Of a stretch of DNA of 6,808 bases, positions 1-6,321 are shown one piece after another. Position 1 is the stretch's first letter, and the number at the start of each line of letters is the position of its first letter. The notes under the pieces are model-generated. The model worked only from the letters and a program-made list of their open reading frames with translations. It did no database searches and was not told the DNA's origin. The position numbers were made by a program, and so were the translations under genes. Source of the stretch: DATCSE01 sp036568605 (lineage in GTDB: Bacteria > Pseudomonadota > Gammaproteobacteria > Burkholderiales > Burkholderiaceae_C); NCBI GenBank assembly GCA_036568605.1, contig DATCSE010000164.1, positions 1-6,808 on the forward strand, written 5' to 3'.

Positions 1-357
1 CTGCCGAGCAGCCTCGTGGTGATCGCCGCGGCGCTGAGCGTCGAGATGTTCGGCTACGGCTTCGGATTCGTCGGCGTGATCCTGTTCATCATGCAGGTCG
101 TCGCCCCGGGCAAGTACCAGACCGCGCACTACGCGCTGGGCACCGGCGTGATGCAGCTGGGCTTCGTGTTCTTCAAGATGATCAGCGGCGACATCCAGCT
201 CGCGCTCGGGTATCGGCACTTCTTTCTGTGGGTGCTGGTCTCGGCAATACCCGTGCTGGTGCTGGCGCGCTTCGTGCCGCTGGGCGATGACCGCGGCGGC
301 CGCAACGGCGCCGCGGCGCAGGCCAAGCCGGTCTCGCAGGCGGTCGAAGCCTCATGA
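1..357 (+). CDS. MFS sugar permease, AmpG-like, C-terminal fragment (5' truncated)
   Basis: This is the last 118 residues of a major-facilitator transporter; the reading frame is open from base 1, so the gene begins before the window. Three hydrophobic segments are visible at about residues 5-34, 42-62 and 73-90, followed by a hydrophilic Ala-rich cytoplasmic tail. The stretch VEMFGYGFGFVGV, the KYQTAHYALGTGVMQLG stretch and the GYRHFFLWV stretch are typical of AmpG/PAT-like permeases encoded in polysaccharide-utilisation loci, where they are thought to carry mono- or disaccharides (often GlcNAc or chitobiose) across the inner membrane. The substrate is inferred from the neighbours, not from a motif. 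The stop codon overlaps the next gene's ATG in ATGA, so the two genes are probably translationally coupled. A GTG at base 16 is in frame but internal to the domain and is not taken as the start. Confidence 0.85.
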   Translation: MPSSLVVIAAALSVEMFGYGFGFVGVILFIMQVVAPGKYQTAHYALGTGVMQLGFVFFKMISGDIQLALGYRHFFLWVLVSAIPVLVLARFVPLGDDRGGRNGAAAQAKPVSQAVEAS

Positions 358-1313
358 GGGGCGCCGGGCGGCTGCGGACCTTCGTTGGTTCGGCACTGAT
401 CCTGGGGTCTCTTGCGGCGTGCTCGTCAAGCATGTCGACAGTGCCGGGTGGTGCGGCCGCATTGCCTGCGGACCGCGGCGTGTTCTTCGACGACTTCAGC
501 GCCGCCGACCTCGCCGCGTTGCAGCGCGATGGCTGGATCGTGCGCGAGAAGCGCGGTCACCCCGGCGTCGACGGCGCAGGGTGGGGGCCGGGCGGCGTCG
601 CGCTGGTCGACGACGCCGCGCGCGCCGGCAACCGGCTGCTGCGCCTGACCGCCAGCACCGACGGCAGTGCGAGTGGCACATTGCAGGCCCAGGTCTGCCA
701 TGCGCGCAAGTACCTGGCCGGCACGTATGCGGCGCGCGTGCGTTTCTCCGACGCCCCGGTGCAGGGCCCCGACGGCGACGTGGTGGTGCAGACTTTCTAC
801 GCGGTCGCGCCGCTGCGCTTCGACTTCGACCCCGACTACAGCGAGCTCGACTGGGAGTACCTGGCGAACGGCGGCTGGGGCGACGCGCGCACGCGCCTGT
901 ACGGCGTGACCTGGCAGACCGTGCGCATCGAGCCGTGGTCGGCCCACAACCAGCCGCACCAGGAGTTCCGCTCGATGGACGGTTGGCACGTGCTCGTGAT
1001 GCAAGTGGGCGACGGCAAGGTGCGCTGGTACATCGATGGTGCGCTGCGCGCCGAGCACGGCGGGCGCAACTACCCGGTGGTGCCGATGGCGCTGAACTTC
1101 AGCGTGTGGTTCGCGCCGGGCGGGCTGCTCCCGGGTGTGGGGACGCGGCGGATCTACCAGGAGGACGTCGACTGGGTGTTTCATGCGCGCGACCGGGTGC
1201 TGGATCCGGCGCAGGTCGAAGCCGCGGTGGCCGCGCTGCGGCGCACCGGCACCGCGCATCTGGACAGCGTGCCCGCGGGCGATCCGCCGCTCGCGAGCCC
1301 TTGCGATTTCTGA
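354..1313 (+). CDS. GH16-family glycoside hydrolase, lipoprotein
   Basis: A 319-residue secreted protein. The N-terminus has arginines, a hydrophobic core and the lipobox LAAC with the lipidated Cys at residue 23. The next residue is Ser, not Asp, so outer-membrane sorting is expected. The mature part looks like a GH16 beta-jelly-roll: the catalytic signature ExDxE appears as ELDWEY, with E164 (expected nucleophile), D166 and E168 (expected acid/base), followed by LANGGWG. A later segment (DGWHVLVMQVGDG, then VRWYIDGALRAEHGG) matches the cord strands of GH16 enzymes, and DVDWVFHARD marks the end of the fold. The last ~40 residues are a short helical tail. GH16 enzymes cleave beta-1,3/1,4-glucans, galactans or, in some branches, amino-sugar glycans; I cannot assign the substrate. 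The start is fixed by the ATGA overlap with the permease and by the signal peptide; no strong ribosome-binding site is present, which fits translational coupling. The NagX-like gene follows after 7 bases. Confidence 0.82.
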   Translation: MRGAGRLRTFVGSALILGSLAACSSSMSTVPGGAAALPADRGVFFDDFSAADLAALQRDGWIVREKRGHPGVDGAGWGPGGVALVDDAARAGNRLLRLTASTDGSASGTLQAQVCHARKYLAGTYAARVRFSDAPVQGPDGDVVVQTFYAVAPLRFDFDPDYSELDWEYLANGGWGDARTRLYGVTWQTVRIEPWSAHNQPHQEFRSMDGWHVLVMQVGDGKVRWYIDGALRAEHGGRNYPVVPMALNFSVWFAPGGLLPGVGTRRIYQEDVDWVFHARDRVLDPAQVEAAVAALRRTGTAHLDSVPAGDPPLASPCDF

Positions 1314-1320
1314 GCGCCGT

Positions 1321-2382
1321 ATGCCGACACTGAACGAGCAGCAGCGAGGCGCGCGCTACGCGTCGGTCGATTCACTGCGAGGCCTCGCGGTGGCCGCGAT
1401 GCTGCTCGTCAACGACCCGGGCGACTGGCAGCACGTCTACGCGCCGCTGGAGCACGCGGCGTGGAACGGCTGCACGCTGGCCGATCTGGTCTTCCCGGTG
1501 TTCCTGTTCATCGTCGGGGTGTCCATCACGCTGGCGTCCGGCGCCGGCCGCACGACGAGCGGCGCGGTGCTGCTGCGGGCGGCGCGCATCGTCGGGCTGG
1601 GGCTGGCCTTGCACCTGGTCGCGTACCTCGCGCTGGACACGGCGAGCTTTCGGCCGATGGGTGTGCTGCAGCGCATCGGTATCTGCTACGCCGCCGCGGC
1701 CCTGCTCGCGCTGCGCACGTCGGCGCGCACGCAGTGGCTCGTGTTCGTCGCGATCCTGGCCGGCTACGGGCTGCTGCTGGCCGGCGCACCGATGACGAAG
1801 GAGGCGAACCTCGCGAGCCGCTTCGACACCTGGCTGCTCGGCCGCCACGTCTACGAGTTCGACGCCGCGAGCGGCCGTGGCCACGACCCCGAAGGGCTGC
1901 TGAGCACGCTGCCGGCGCTGGCGACCACGCTGCTGGGCGTGCGCTGCGGCGCTTGGCTGCAGCGCGGTGCGCGGCGCACCTTGCTCGCCGCGGGGCTCTC
2001 GGCGTTGCTGCTGGGTTGGCTGATCGCGCTCGTGCAGCCGTTCAACAAGCAGCTCTGGACGCCGTCCTATGTGCTGTGGACCGGAGGCCTCGCGATCGCC
2101 GCACTGCTGCTCGCGCACGAGCTCGTCGATCGGCGCGGCGGGCCGGCGATCGCGCGCAGCCTGGGCGTCAACGCGATCGCGGCATATGCGCTCGCGTGGC
2201 TGCTCGTGTGTCTGCTCGAAGGGGCGCACTGGGGCGCGGCGCTGTATCGGGCCGGCTTCGGCTGGATCGTGCCCGGTATCGGGGCCGAAGCGGCCTCGCT
2301 CGCCTACGCCGTCGTGTTCGTCGCCATCGTCTGGGCCGTGATGGTGCAACTCGCGCGCCGCGGGATCCGGATCAAGGTTTGA
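1321..2382 (+). CDS. nagX: NagX/HGSNAT-like membrane acetyltransferase family protein (DUF5009, COG4299)
   Basis: A 353-residue polytopic inner-membrane protein with about ten hydrophobic segments. Family hallmarks are clear: SVDSLRGL near residue 15, VNDPGDW near 30, HAAWNG with H45, LADLVFPVFLFIVGVS (about 53-68), QRIGICY at 117, and NKQLWTPSYVLWTGG from N242. This is the bacterial relative of human heparan-alpha-glucosaminide N-acetyltransferase, which moves acetyl from cytosolic acetyl-CoA onto terminal glucosamine across a membrane; the conserved His of the HxxW motif is the expected active-site residue and is present here. In bacteria the family (nagX) recurs in GlcNAc/chitin-utilisation loci, where its exact reaction is not well proven. 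ATG 1321 is chosen because it immediately precedes the conserved N-terminus and follows the GH16 stop by 7 bases; the frame stays open further upstream inside the GH16 gene, but that part is a shadow. The ribosome-binding site is weak, again fitting coupled translation. It is the last gene of the left operon. Confidence 0.85.
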   Translation: MPTLNEQQRGARYASVDSLRGLAVAAMLLVNDPGDWQHVYAPLEHAAWNGCTLADLVFPVFLFIVGVSITLASGAGRTTSGAVLLRAARIVGLGLALHLVAYLALDTASFRPMGVLQRIGICYAAAALLALRTSARTQWLVFVAILAGYGLLLAGAPMTKEANLASRFDTWLLGRHVYEFDAASGRGHDPEGLLSTLPALATTLLGVRCGAWLQRGARRTLLAAGLSALLLGWLIALVQPFNKQLWTPSYVLWTGGLAIAALLLAHELVDRRGGPAIARSLGVNAIAAYALAWLLVCLLEGAHWGAALYRAGFGWIVPGIGAEAASLAYAVVFVAIVWAVMVQLARRGIRIKV

Positions 2383-2391
2383 CCTGGCTCA

Positions 2392-2415
2392 CCGGCGCGC
2401 CGGACCTGCCGGCGT
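2392..2415. terminator. Possible shared hairpin between convergent genes
   Basis: The 33-bp gap between the stops of the NagX-like gene and the - strand regulator holds a perfect 12-bp palindrome CCGGCGCGCCGG (2392-2403). Overlapping it is a 6-bp stem, CGCCGG (2398-2403) with CCGGCG (2409-2414), around a 5-base loop. Either structure could help end transcription from both sides. There is no T-run on either strand, so this is a weak candidate, and GC-rich palindromes are common by chance in this DNA. Confidence 0.3.
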
Positions 2416-3162
2416 TCAAGGCGACTCGCTGAGCTCGGCGACCACGTCGTAGGTATCGCCGCGGTAGATCGACTGCGACAACTCGATCGCCCGTCCGTCG
2501 CGCAGATACCCGAGCCGCTCGACCAGCAGCCCGGCCGAGCCCGGCTCGGCCTGCAGCAGCTTGGCCTGCTCGGCCGACAGCAGCAGCGCGCGCAGCCGCT
2601 GCAACGCGCGCACCGGCCGGTTGCCGTGCTCGTCGAGCGCGCCGTACAGCGACGCGCCGACCGATTCGAGCGACGGCAGGCAGGTCGCGACGACGGTCGC
2701 GTACTCGATCGCCATCGGCGCATCGTCGGCAAAGCGCAGCCGGTGGAAGCGGTAGACCTGCGTGCCGGGGCTCAGCGCGAGCTTCAGCGCCTCCTCGGGC
2801 GTGACGCTGCCGACGGCCTTCTTCAGCCAGATGCTGTGCGGCCGGCTGCCGCGGGCCCGCATGTCCTCGGAGAACGAGGTCAGCTTCGCGAAGTTCTTTT
2901 CGACCCGGCTGCAGACGAAGTTGCCCGAGCCTTGCCGGCTGACCAGCAGCCCGTCGGCGACCAGCCCCTCGATCGCGCGGCGCACCGTGATGCGGGAGAC
3001 CGCGAAGTCCTCGGCGAGCTGACGCTCCGACGGCAGCGCGTCGTCGGGGCCAAGCACCTGCGTCTCGATCGCCTCCCGCACGACCCGCTGGAGCTGCTGG
3101 TACAGGGGCTGGGCGTCGTCGGGGTCCAGCGGTCTTGCGAAACCCGTGGTGTTGATGCTCAT
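2416..3162 (-). CDS. GntR-family (HutC subfamily) transcriptional regulator with UTRA domain
   Basis: A 248-residue DNA-binding regulator. Residues about 19-83 form the GntR winged helix-turn-helix, with the characteristic PLYQQL start, LPSERQLAEDFAVSRITVRRAI (recognition helix around residues 56-64) and the wing GLLVSRQGSGNFV. Residues about 95-243 form a UTRA effector domain, entered by LTSFSEDMRARG and carrying LAL.PGTQVYRFHRLRFADD and AIELSQSIYRGD. UTRA domains bind small molecules; in the NagR/NagQ/YvoA group the ligand is glucosamine-6-phosphate or GlcNAc-6-phosphate, which fits the NagX and GH18 neighbours but is inferred here. The gene is divergent from the TonB-dependent receptor and shares its intergenic region, so the receptor is the likeliest target, with autoregulation. 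ATG 3162 is supported by a GAGG ribosome-binding site 8 bases upstream and by the domain start. The length is normal for the family. Confidence 0.92.
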   Translation of the reverse strand: MSINTTGFARPLDPDDAQPLYQQLQRVVREAIETQVLGPDDALPSERQLAEDFAVSRITVRRAIEGLVADGLLVSRQGSGNFVCSRVEKNFAKLTSFSEDMRARGSRPHSIWLKKAVGSVTPEEALKLALSPGTQVYRFHRLRFADDAPMAIEYATVVATCLPSLESVGASLYGALDEHGNRPVRALQRLRALLLSAEQAKLLQAEPGSAGLLVERLGYLRDGRAIELSQSIYRGDTYDVVAELSESP

Positions 3163-3170
3163 GCGGTCGG

Positions 3171-3174
3171 CCTC
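3171..3174 (-). promoter_or_regulatory. Ribosome-binding site of the GntR regulator
   Basis: On the - strand the sequence reads GAGG followed by 8 bases and the ATG. It decides for the 3162 start over longer readings, which lack the family N-terminus. Confidence 0.6.
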
Positions 3175-3204
3175 GTCTCACTGGTTCTGGTGATTCCCTC
3201 GGGA

Positions 3205-3216
3205 CAATACCAATTG
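3205..3216. promoter_or_regulatory. Candidate operator (inverted repeat CAAT-N4-ATTG)
   Basis: This is a perfect 4+4 inverted repeat around ACCA, 43 bases upstream of the regulator start. Read on the - strand it contains ATTGGTATTG, which includes TGGTATT, the half-site that I recall for the GntR-type GlcNAc regulator NagQ of Xanthomonas (TGGTATT-N4-AATACCA). The second half-site at that spacing is missing. If real, binding here would cover a possible -10 box of the regulator and give autorepression. Confidence 0.3.
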
Positions 3217-3302
3217 AAGATGACAAGAAGACCGGCCTGTGCACGGTCCTTGCTAGAGGAGGTCGCTGGCTTCACAGTGGTGGGCTCGAGCGAATCTCGG
3301 GA

Positions 3303-3322
3303 AAAGAAGCGATTGCTTTTTT
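3303..3322. repeat. AT-rich inverted repeat with T-run in the receptor upstream region
   Basis: AAAGAAGC (3303-3310) can pair with GCTTTTTT (3315-3322) across a GATT loop, with one G-T wobble. On the + strand the descending arm ends in six T, giving a weak terminator-like or attenuator-like shape. It also overlaps the best -35-like box for the receptor, so it may be only promoter DNA. Confidence 0.3.
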
Positions 3323-3428
3323 CACACATTGGTAGCATAGTGGCCTTAAGTGGTTATGTACTGGTACGCAATCACTTCGGCGGTCGCAGCAGTTCCCAAC
3401 TACAGATTTTTCTTACCTTCCAACCGAC

Positions 3429-3433
3429 AGAGG
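3429..3433 (+). promoter_or_regulatory. Ribosome-binding site of the TonB-dependent receptor
   Basis: AGAGG lies 5 bases before ATG 3439. Together with the signal peptide that begins at this ATG it fixes the start; the same frame is open for about 800 bases upstream, but that part runs antisense through the regulator and is not coding. Confidence 0.7.
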
Positions 3434-3438
3434 CAACC

Positions 3439-6249
3439 ATGAACGTCAAACGGACTCCCATCGCATCGGCGGTCGCGCTCGCCCTGGCGGGCGCTGGCGC
3501 GATCCTACCGGTCTACGCGCAGCAGGCGCCGGCCGCACCGGCGCCGGCAGCTTCGGCGCCCGCCCCGGCGGCCGCTCCGGCATCGGCCGCCAAGTCATCG
3601 CAGCAGCTGGAGTCGGTCACCGTGACCGGCATTCGCGCCTCGCTGGAGCAATCGCTGAACGTCAAGCGAAATGCGGACACGCGAGTCGAGGTCATCACCG
3701 CCGAGGACATCGGCAAGATGCCCGACAAGAACGTCGCCGACTCGCTTCAGCGCGTGCCGGGTGTGACCATCAGCTCGGCCGGCGCGAACGAAGGCGGCTT
3801 CGACGAGAACGACCGCGTGTCGATGCGCGGCACGAGCCCGAGCCTGACGCAGACGCTGATCAACGGCCACAACGTCGCGTCGGGCGACTGGTTCATCCTG
3901 AACCAGACCGGCACGGTCGGGCGCAGCGTCAGCTACACGCTGCTGCCGTCCGAGCTTGTCAAGCGCGTCACGGTGCACAAGAGCTCGCAGGCCAGCGACC
4001 TCGAGGGCGGCGTGGTCGGTACCGTGAACATCGAGACGTTCAAGCCGCTGGACTTCAAGAAGGCGCTGACGTTCGAAGGCTCGGTCGGTGCGGTCTACGC
4101 GTCGCAGCCGGACAAGACCGACCCGCAGTTGAGCGGCCTGGTCAACTGGAAGAACGAGGCCGGCACGCTGGGCGTGATGGTGCAGGCGTTCTCGGAGACG
4201 CGGCACCTGCGCCGTGATGGGCAGGAGCTGCTGGGGTACGAGCAGATCGCCCCAGGCAGCAAGATTGCGCAGTCGAATCCCGACCTTTCAGGCGTCTGGT
4301 ATCCGACGATGATCGGCTCGGCGCTGTTCGAGCAGAAGCGCGAGCGTACCGGCGGCCTGATCGATGTGCAGTTCAAGCCGCACAACGACTTGATGTTCGA
4401 TTTGTCTGGCTTCACGTCGGAGATGAAGGCGGCGAACTACAACCGCAACTACCTGCTGTGGAACACGCACTTCATCGCGAAGGGTGCGGGCCAGGCGCCG
4501 GATCCGGGATACGTGGTACGCAACGGCACGCTGGTGTCGGCGAACTTCACGCCCGTGGCCGGTACGCAGTACGGCGTCTACGACCAGATCTCCCGCCCCG
4601 ATGCGAAGGCTGACTCCAGCTTCCTGAACCTCGATGGCCTATGGCGAGCCTCGGACAAGCTGACGTTCACGAGCAAGCTCGGCACGTCGCAGGGCCATGG
4701 CAAGACGCCGACCCAGGACGTCGCCGAGTGGAACACCGGTGTCGGCAGCGGGGGCGGGTATTCGCTGCATGGCGTCGGCGCGGCCGACTGGAATCTCGGC
4801 AATGCGAACAACGCGAGCCCCGCCGGCGTGCCGCTGGGCTGGATCTTCGGCGACCAGAACGTCAACGTGAAGGACAAGGAGAACTGGGCGCAGATCGATG
4901 GCGAATATCAGCTCGAGGCTGGCGCATTGACGAGCCTGAAGTTCGGTGCGCGGTTCAACGACCACAAGCGCAGTTCCGCGGGTGTGATCGGACAGAGTCC
5001 GGCCTGCAAGGACGCCAACGGCAATACCGTCGCGTTCGAGTGGTCGCAGCAATACTGGTGCCCTGCTGGGACGACCTCGCCGGCCGATCCGGCGAACTTC
5101 CCGAGCGGCTATCAGAACTACCCCGGCAACTTCGGCAGCGGTTTGGGCGGCAACTTCCCGCGCAACGTCTGGTACTACACGCCCGAGCAACTCGCGGCGT
5201 ACAACCGGCTGACCAATCGCGCCAGCGATGGCACGCGTGAGGACTGGGCGTCTGAGTTTGCACTGAAGGAGCGCAACGTCGCAGCCTATGTGCAGGGCAA
5301 CCTCGAAGGCCAGGGCTGGCGCGGTAACGTCGGTTTGCGTGTGGTGCAGACCAAGGAAAAGGTGACCAACAACGTGTCGGCCGATCCGACCCAGCCCGGT
5401 GCAATCACGACCTCGGCGTTCGGGCCGTTCATCCCGGTCACGGTCCAGCACACCTACACCGACGTGCTGCCCAGCGCGAACCTGACGCTGGACTTGCGCA
5501 AGGATCTGCTGGCGCGTTTCGCCGTGTCGCGCACGATGACGCGGCCCGACTACTCGGCGCTGGCCGGTTCGGTCTCGCTGAGCCCGGACACGCTATCGGG
5601 CACCGGCGGCAACCCCGACCTGAAGCCGATCCGCTCGACCAACATCGACGCGACGCTCGAGTGGTACTTCGCGCCGAAGGCACTGGTTTCCGCCGGCGTG
5701 TTCTACATGGACCTGTCCAGCTATGTCGGCTATGGCCAGGTGACCAAGACCTTCCTGACCTTCAATCAGCAGTTCCCGAACGGCATCCCGCAGGACTACG
5801 TGCTGACGGTTCCGGTCAACACCAGCGGCAAGGTCAAGGGCTTCGAGCTGGCGTACCAGCAGCCGCTTGGCGCGAACTTCGGCTTCGACGCGAACTACAC
5901 GTATGCCGATGCGAAGGAGTCGAACGATTCGCCGCTTGTGGGCGCTTCGCGCAACACCTACAACCTGGGCGTGTACTTCGAGAACGACCGCTTCAATGCG
6001 CGGGTAGCCTACAACTACCGCTCCTCGTTCTTCAGCGGCCTGGACCGCAGCACCGCGTTCTACCAGGCGGCAGTGGATAACGTCGCGGCATCGTTGGGCT
6101 ACAAGATCAGCGACAACGTCACGATCACGTTCGACGCGCACAACTTGAACAACGCGAAGCTGAAGTACTACGCGCTGAACGAGGACCAGCCGCGCTCGAT
6201 CTACCAGAGCGGCCGGCAGTACTACCTGAACGCGCGCTTCAAGTTCTGA
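3439..6249 (+). CDS. TonB-dependent receptor, Xanthomonas/Caulobacter carbohydrate type (TIGR01782-like)
   Basis: A 936-residue outer-membrane active transporter, expected to import oligosaccharides using TonB-ExbBD energy. A Sec signal peptide ends near VYA (residue 27). An Ala/Pro-rich linker (about 30-51) follows, then a TonB-box-like LESVTVTG (57-64). The plug domain opens with GIRASLEQSLNVKRNA, carries EVITAEDIGKMPDKNVADSLQRVPGV (D101 in DSLQ) and RVSMRGTSP around R126-R130, and runs to about 185. The remaining ~740 residues form the 22-strand barrel, with the late conserved GGNPDLKP segment near 725 and a C-terminal KF, where the terminal Phe is the signal for barrel assembly. The plug wording (DKNVADSLQR, LINGHNV) is typical of the class that clusters with glycan-degrading enzymes and GntR or LacI regulators. 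The substrate is inferred as chitin or other GlcNAc oligosaccharides from the neighbours. There is no SusD-like partner in the window. The gene is intact and closed by a strong terminator. Confidence 0.93.
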   Translation: MNVKRTPIASAVALALAGAGAILPVYAQQAPAAPAPAASAPAPAAAPASAAKSSQQLESVTVTGIRASLEQSLNVKRNADTRVEVITAEDIGKMPDKNVADSLQRVPGVTISSAGANEGGFDENDRVSMRGTSPSLTQTLINGHNVASGDWFILNQTGTVGRSVSYTLLPSELVKRVTVHKSSQASDLEGGVVGTVNIETFKPLDFKKALTFEGSVGAVYASQPDKTDPQLSGLVNWKNEAGTLGVMVQAFSETRHLRRDGQELLGYEQIAPGSKIAQSNPDLSGVWYPTMIGSALFEQKRERTGGLIDVQFKPHNDLMFDLSGFTSEMKAANYNRNYLLWNTHFIAKGAGQAPDPGYVVRNGTLVSANFTPVAGTQYGVYDQISRPDAKADSSFLNLDGLWRASDKLTFTSKLGTSQGHGKTPTQDVAEWNTGVGSGGGYSLHGVGAADWNLGNANNASPAGVPLGWIFGDQNVNVKDKENWAQIDGEYQLEAGALTSLKFGARFNDHKRSSAGVIGQSPACKDANGNTVAFEWSQQYWCPAGTTSPADPANFPSGYQNYPGNFGSGLGGNFPRNVWYYTPEQLAAYNRLTNRASDGTREDWASEFALKERNVAAYVQGNLEGQGWRGNVGLRVVQTKEKVTNNVSADPTQPGAITTSAFGPFIPVTVQHTYTDVLPSANLTLDLRKDLLARFAVSRTMTRPDYSALAGSVSLSPDTLSGTGGNPDLKPIRSTNIDATLEWYFAPKALVSAGVFYMDLSSYVGYGQVTKTFLTFNQQFPNGIPQDYVLTVPVNTSGKVKGFELAYQQPLGANFGFDANYTYADAKESNDSPLVGASRNTYNLGVYFENDRFNARVAYNYRSSFFSGLDRSTAFYQAAVDNVAASLGYKISDNVTITFDAHNLNNAKLKYYALNEDQPRSIYQSGRQYYLNARFKF

Positions 6250-6275
6250 CGCGGCGGTCTTGATTCCTGAGGGTT

Positions 6276-6307
6276 GGGGCGAAGCGCAGACGGCTTCGCC
6301 CCTTTTT
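6276..6307 (+). terminator. Intrinsic (Rho-independent) terminator after the receptor
   Basis: A perfect 10-bp stem, GGGGCGAAGC (6276-6285) with GCTTCGCCCC (6293-6302), encloses a 7-base loop and is followed directly by TTTTT (6303-6307). It starts 26 bases after the receptor stop. It is the strongest terminator in the window and lies only 14 bases before the next start codon. Confidence 0.9.
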
Positions 6308-6321
6308 GCGAGCTGACACGA

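Larger units (their letters stand above)
3163..3438. promoter_or_regulatory. Divergent promoter/operator region between regulator and TonB-dependent receptor
   Basis: This 276-bp non-coding stretch is visibly richer in A+T than the flanking genes and separates two divergently transcribed genes, so both promoters should lie here. I see no convincing small gene in it. Candidate elements are a CAAT-ACCA-ATTG inverted repeat at 3205-3216; GACCG at 3230-3234 paired with CGGTC at 3244-3248; TGGTA at 3330-3334 and again at 3362-3366, with its complement TACCA at 3208-3212; and GTAC-TG-GTAC at 3358-3367. A weak sigma70-like pair for the receptor is TTGCTT (3313-3318), 17 bases, CATAGT (3336-3341). 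For the regulator, a TATTGT -10-like box on the - strand covers 3204-3209 and would overlap the inverted repeat. All of these are sequence-level guesses. Confidence 0.65.

Noticed and set aside
1135..1320. Longer start for the NagX-like gene inside the GH16 gene
   Set aside because: The added residues are an Arg/Trp-rich out-of-frame reading of the GH16 3' end; the family N-terminus starts right after ATG 1321.
1372..2349. - strand 325-residue frame opposite the NagX-like gene
   Set aside because: Composition (Arg, Gln, Ala, His runs) is typical of an antisense shadow; there is no ribosome-binding site or domain, and the + strand gene is clearly conserved.
2372..3244. Second - strand frame of 290 residues over the regulator
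   Set aside because: It is the regulator in a shifted frame, Arg/Ala/Gly-rich with no recognisable domain; the 2416-3162 frame matches GntR-UTRA throughout.
2626..3438. Upstream extension of the receptor frame to 2626, giving a 1207-residue protein
   Set aside because: The extra 271 residues run antisense through the GntR regulator and its promoter and have high-GC shadow composition (Arg/Ala/Asp rich). ATG 3439 has a ribosome-binding site and begins a proper signal peptide.
3163..3438. Small RNA or riboswitch in the divergent region
   Set aside because: I see only short inverted repeats, with no recognisable aptamer or strong terminated transcript, so a promoter/operator reading is enough.
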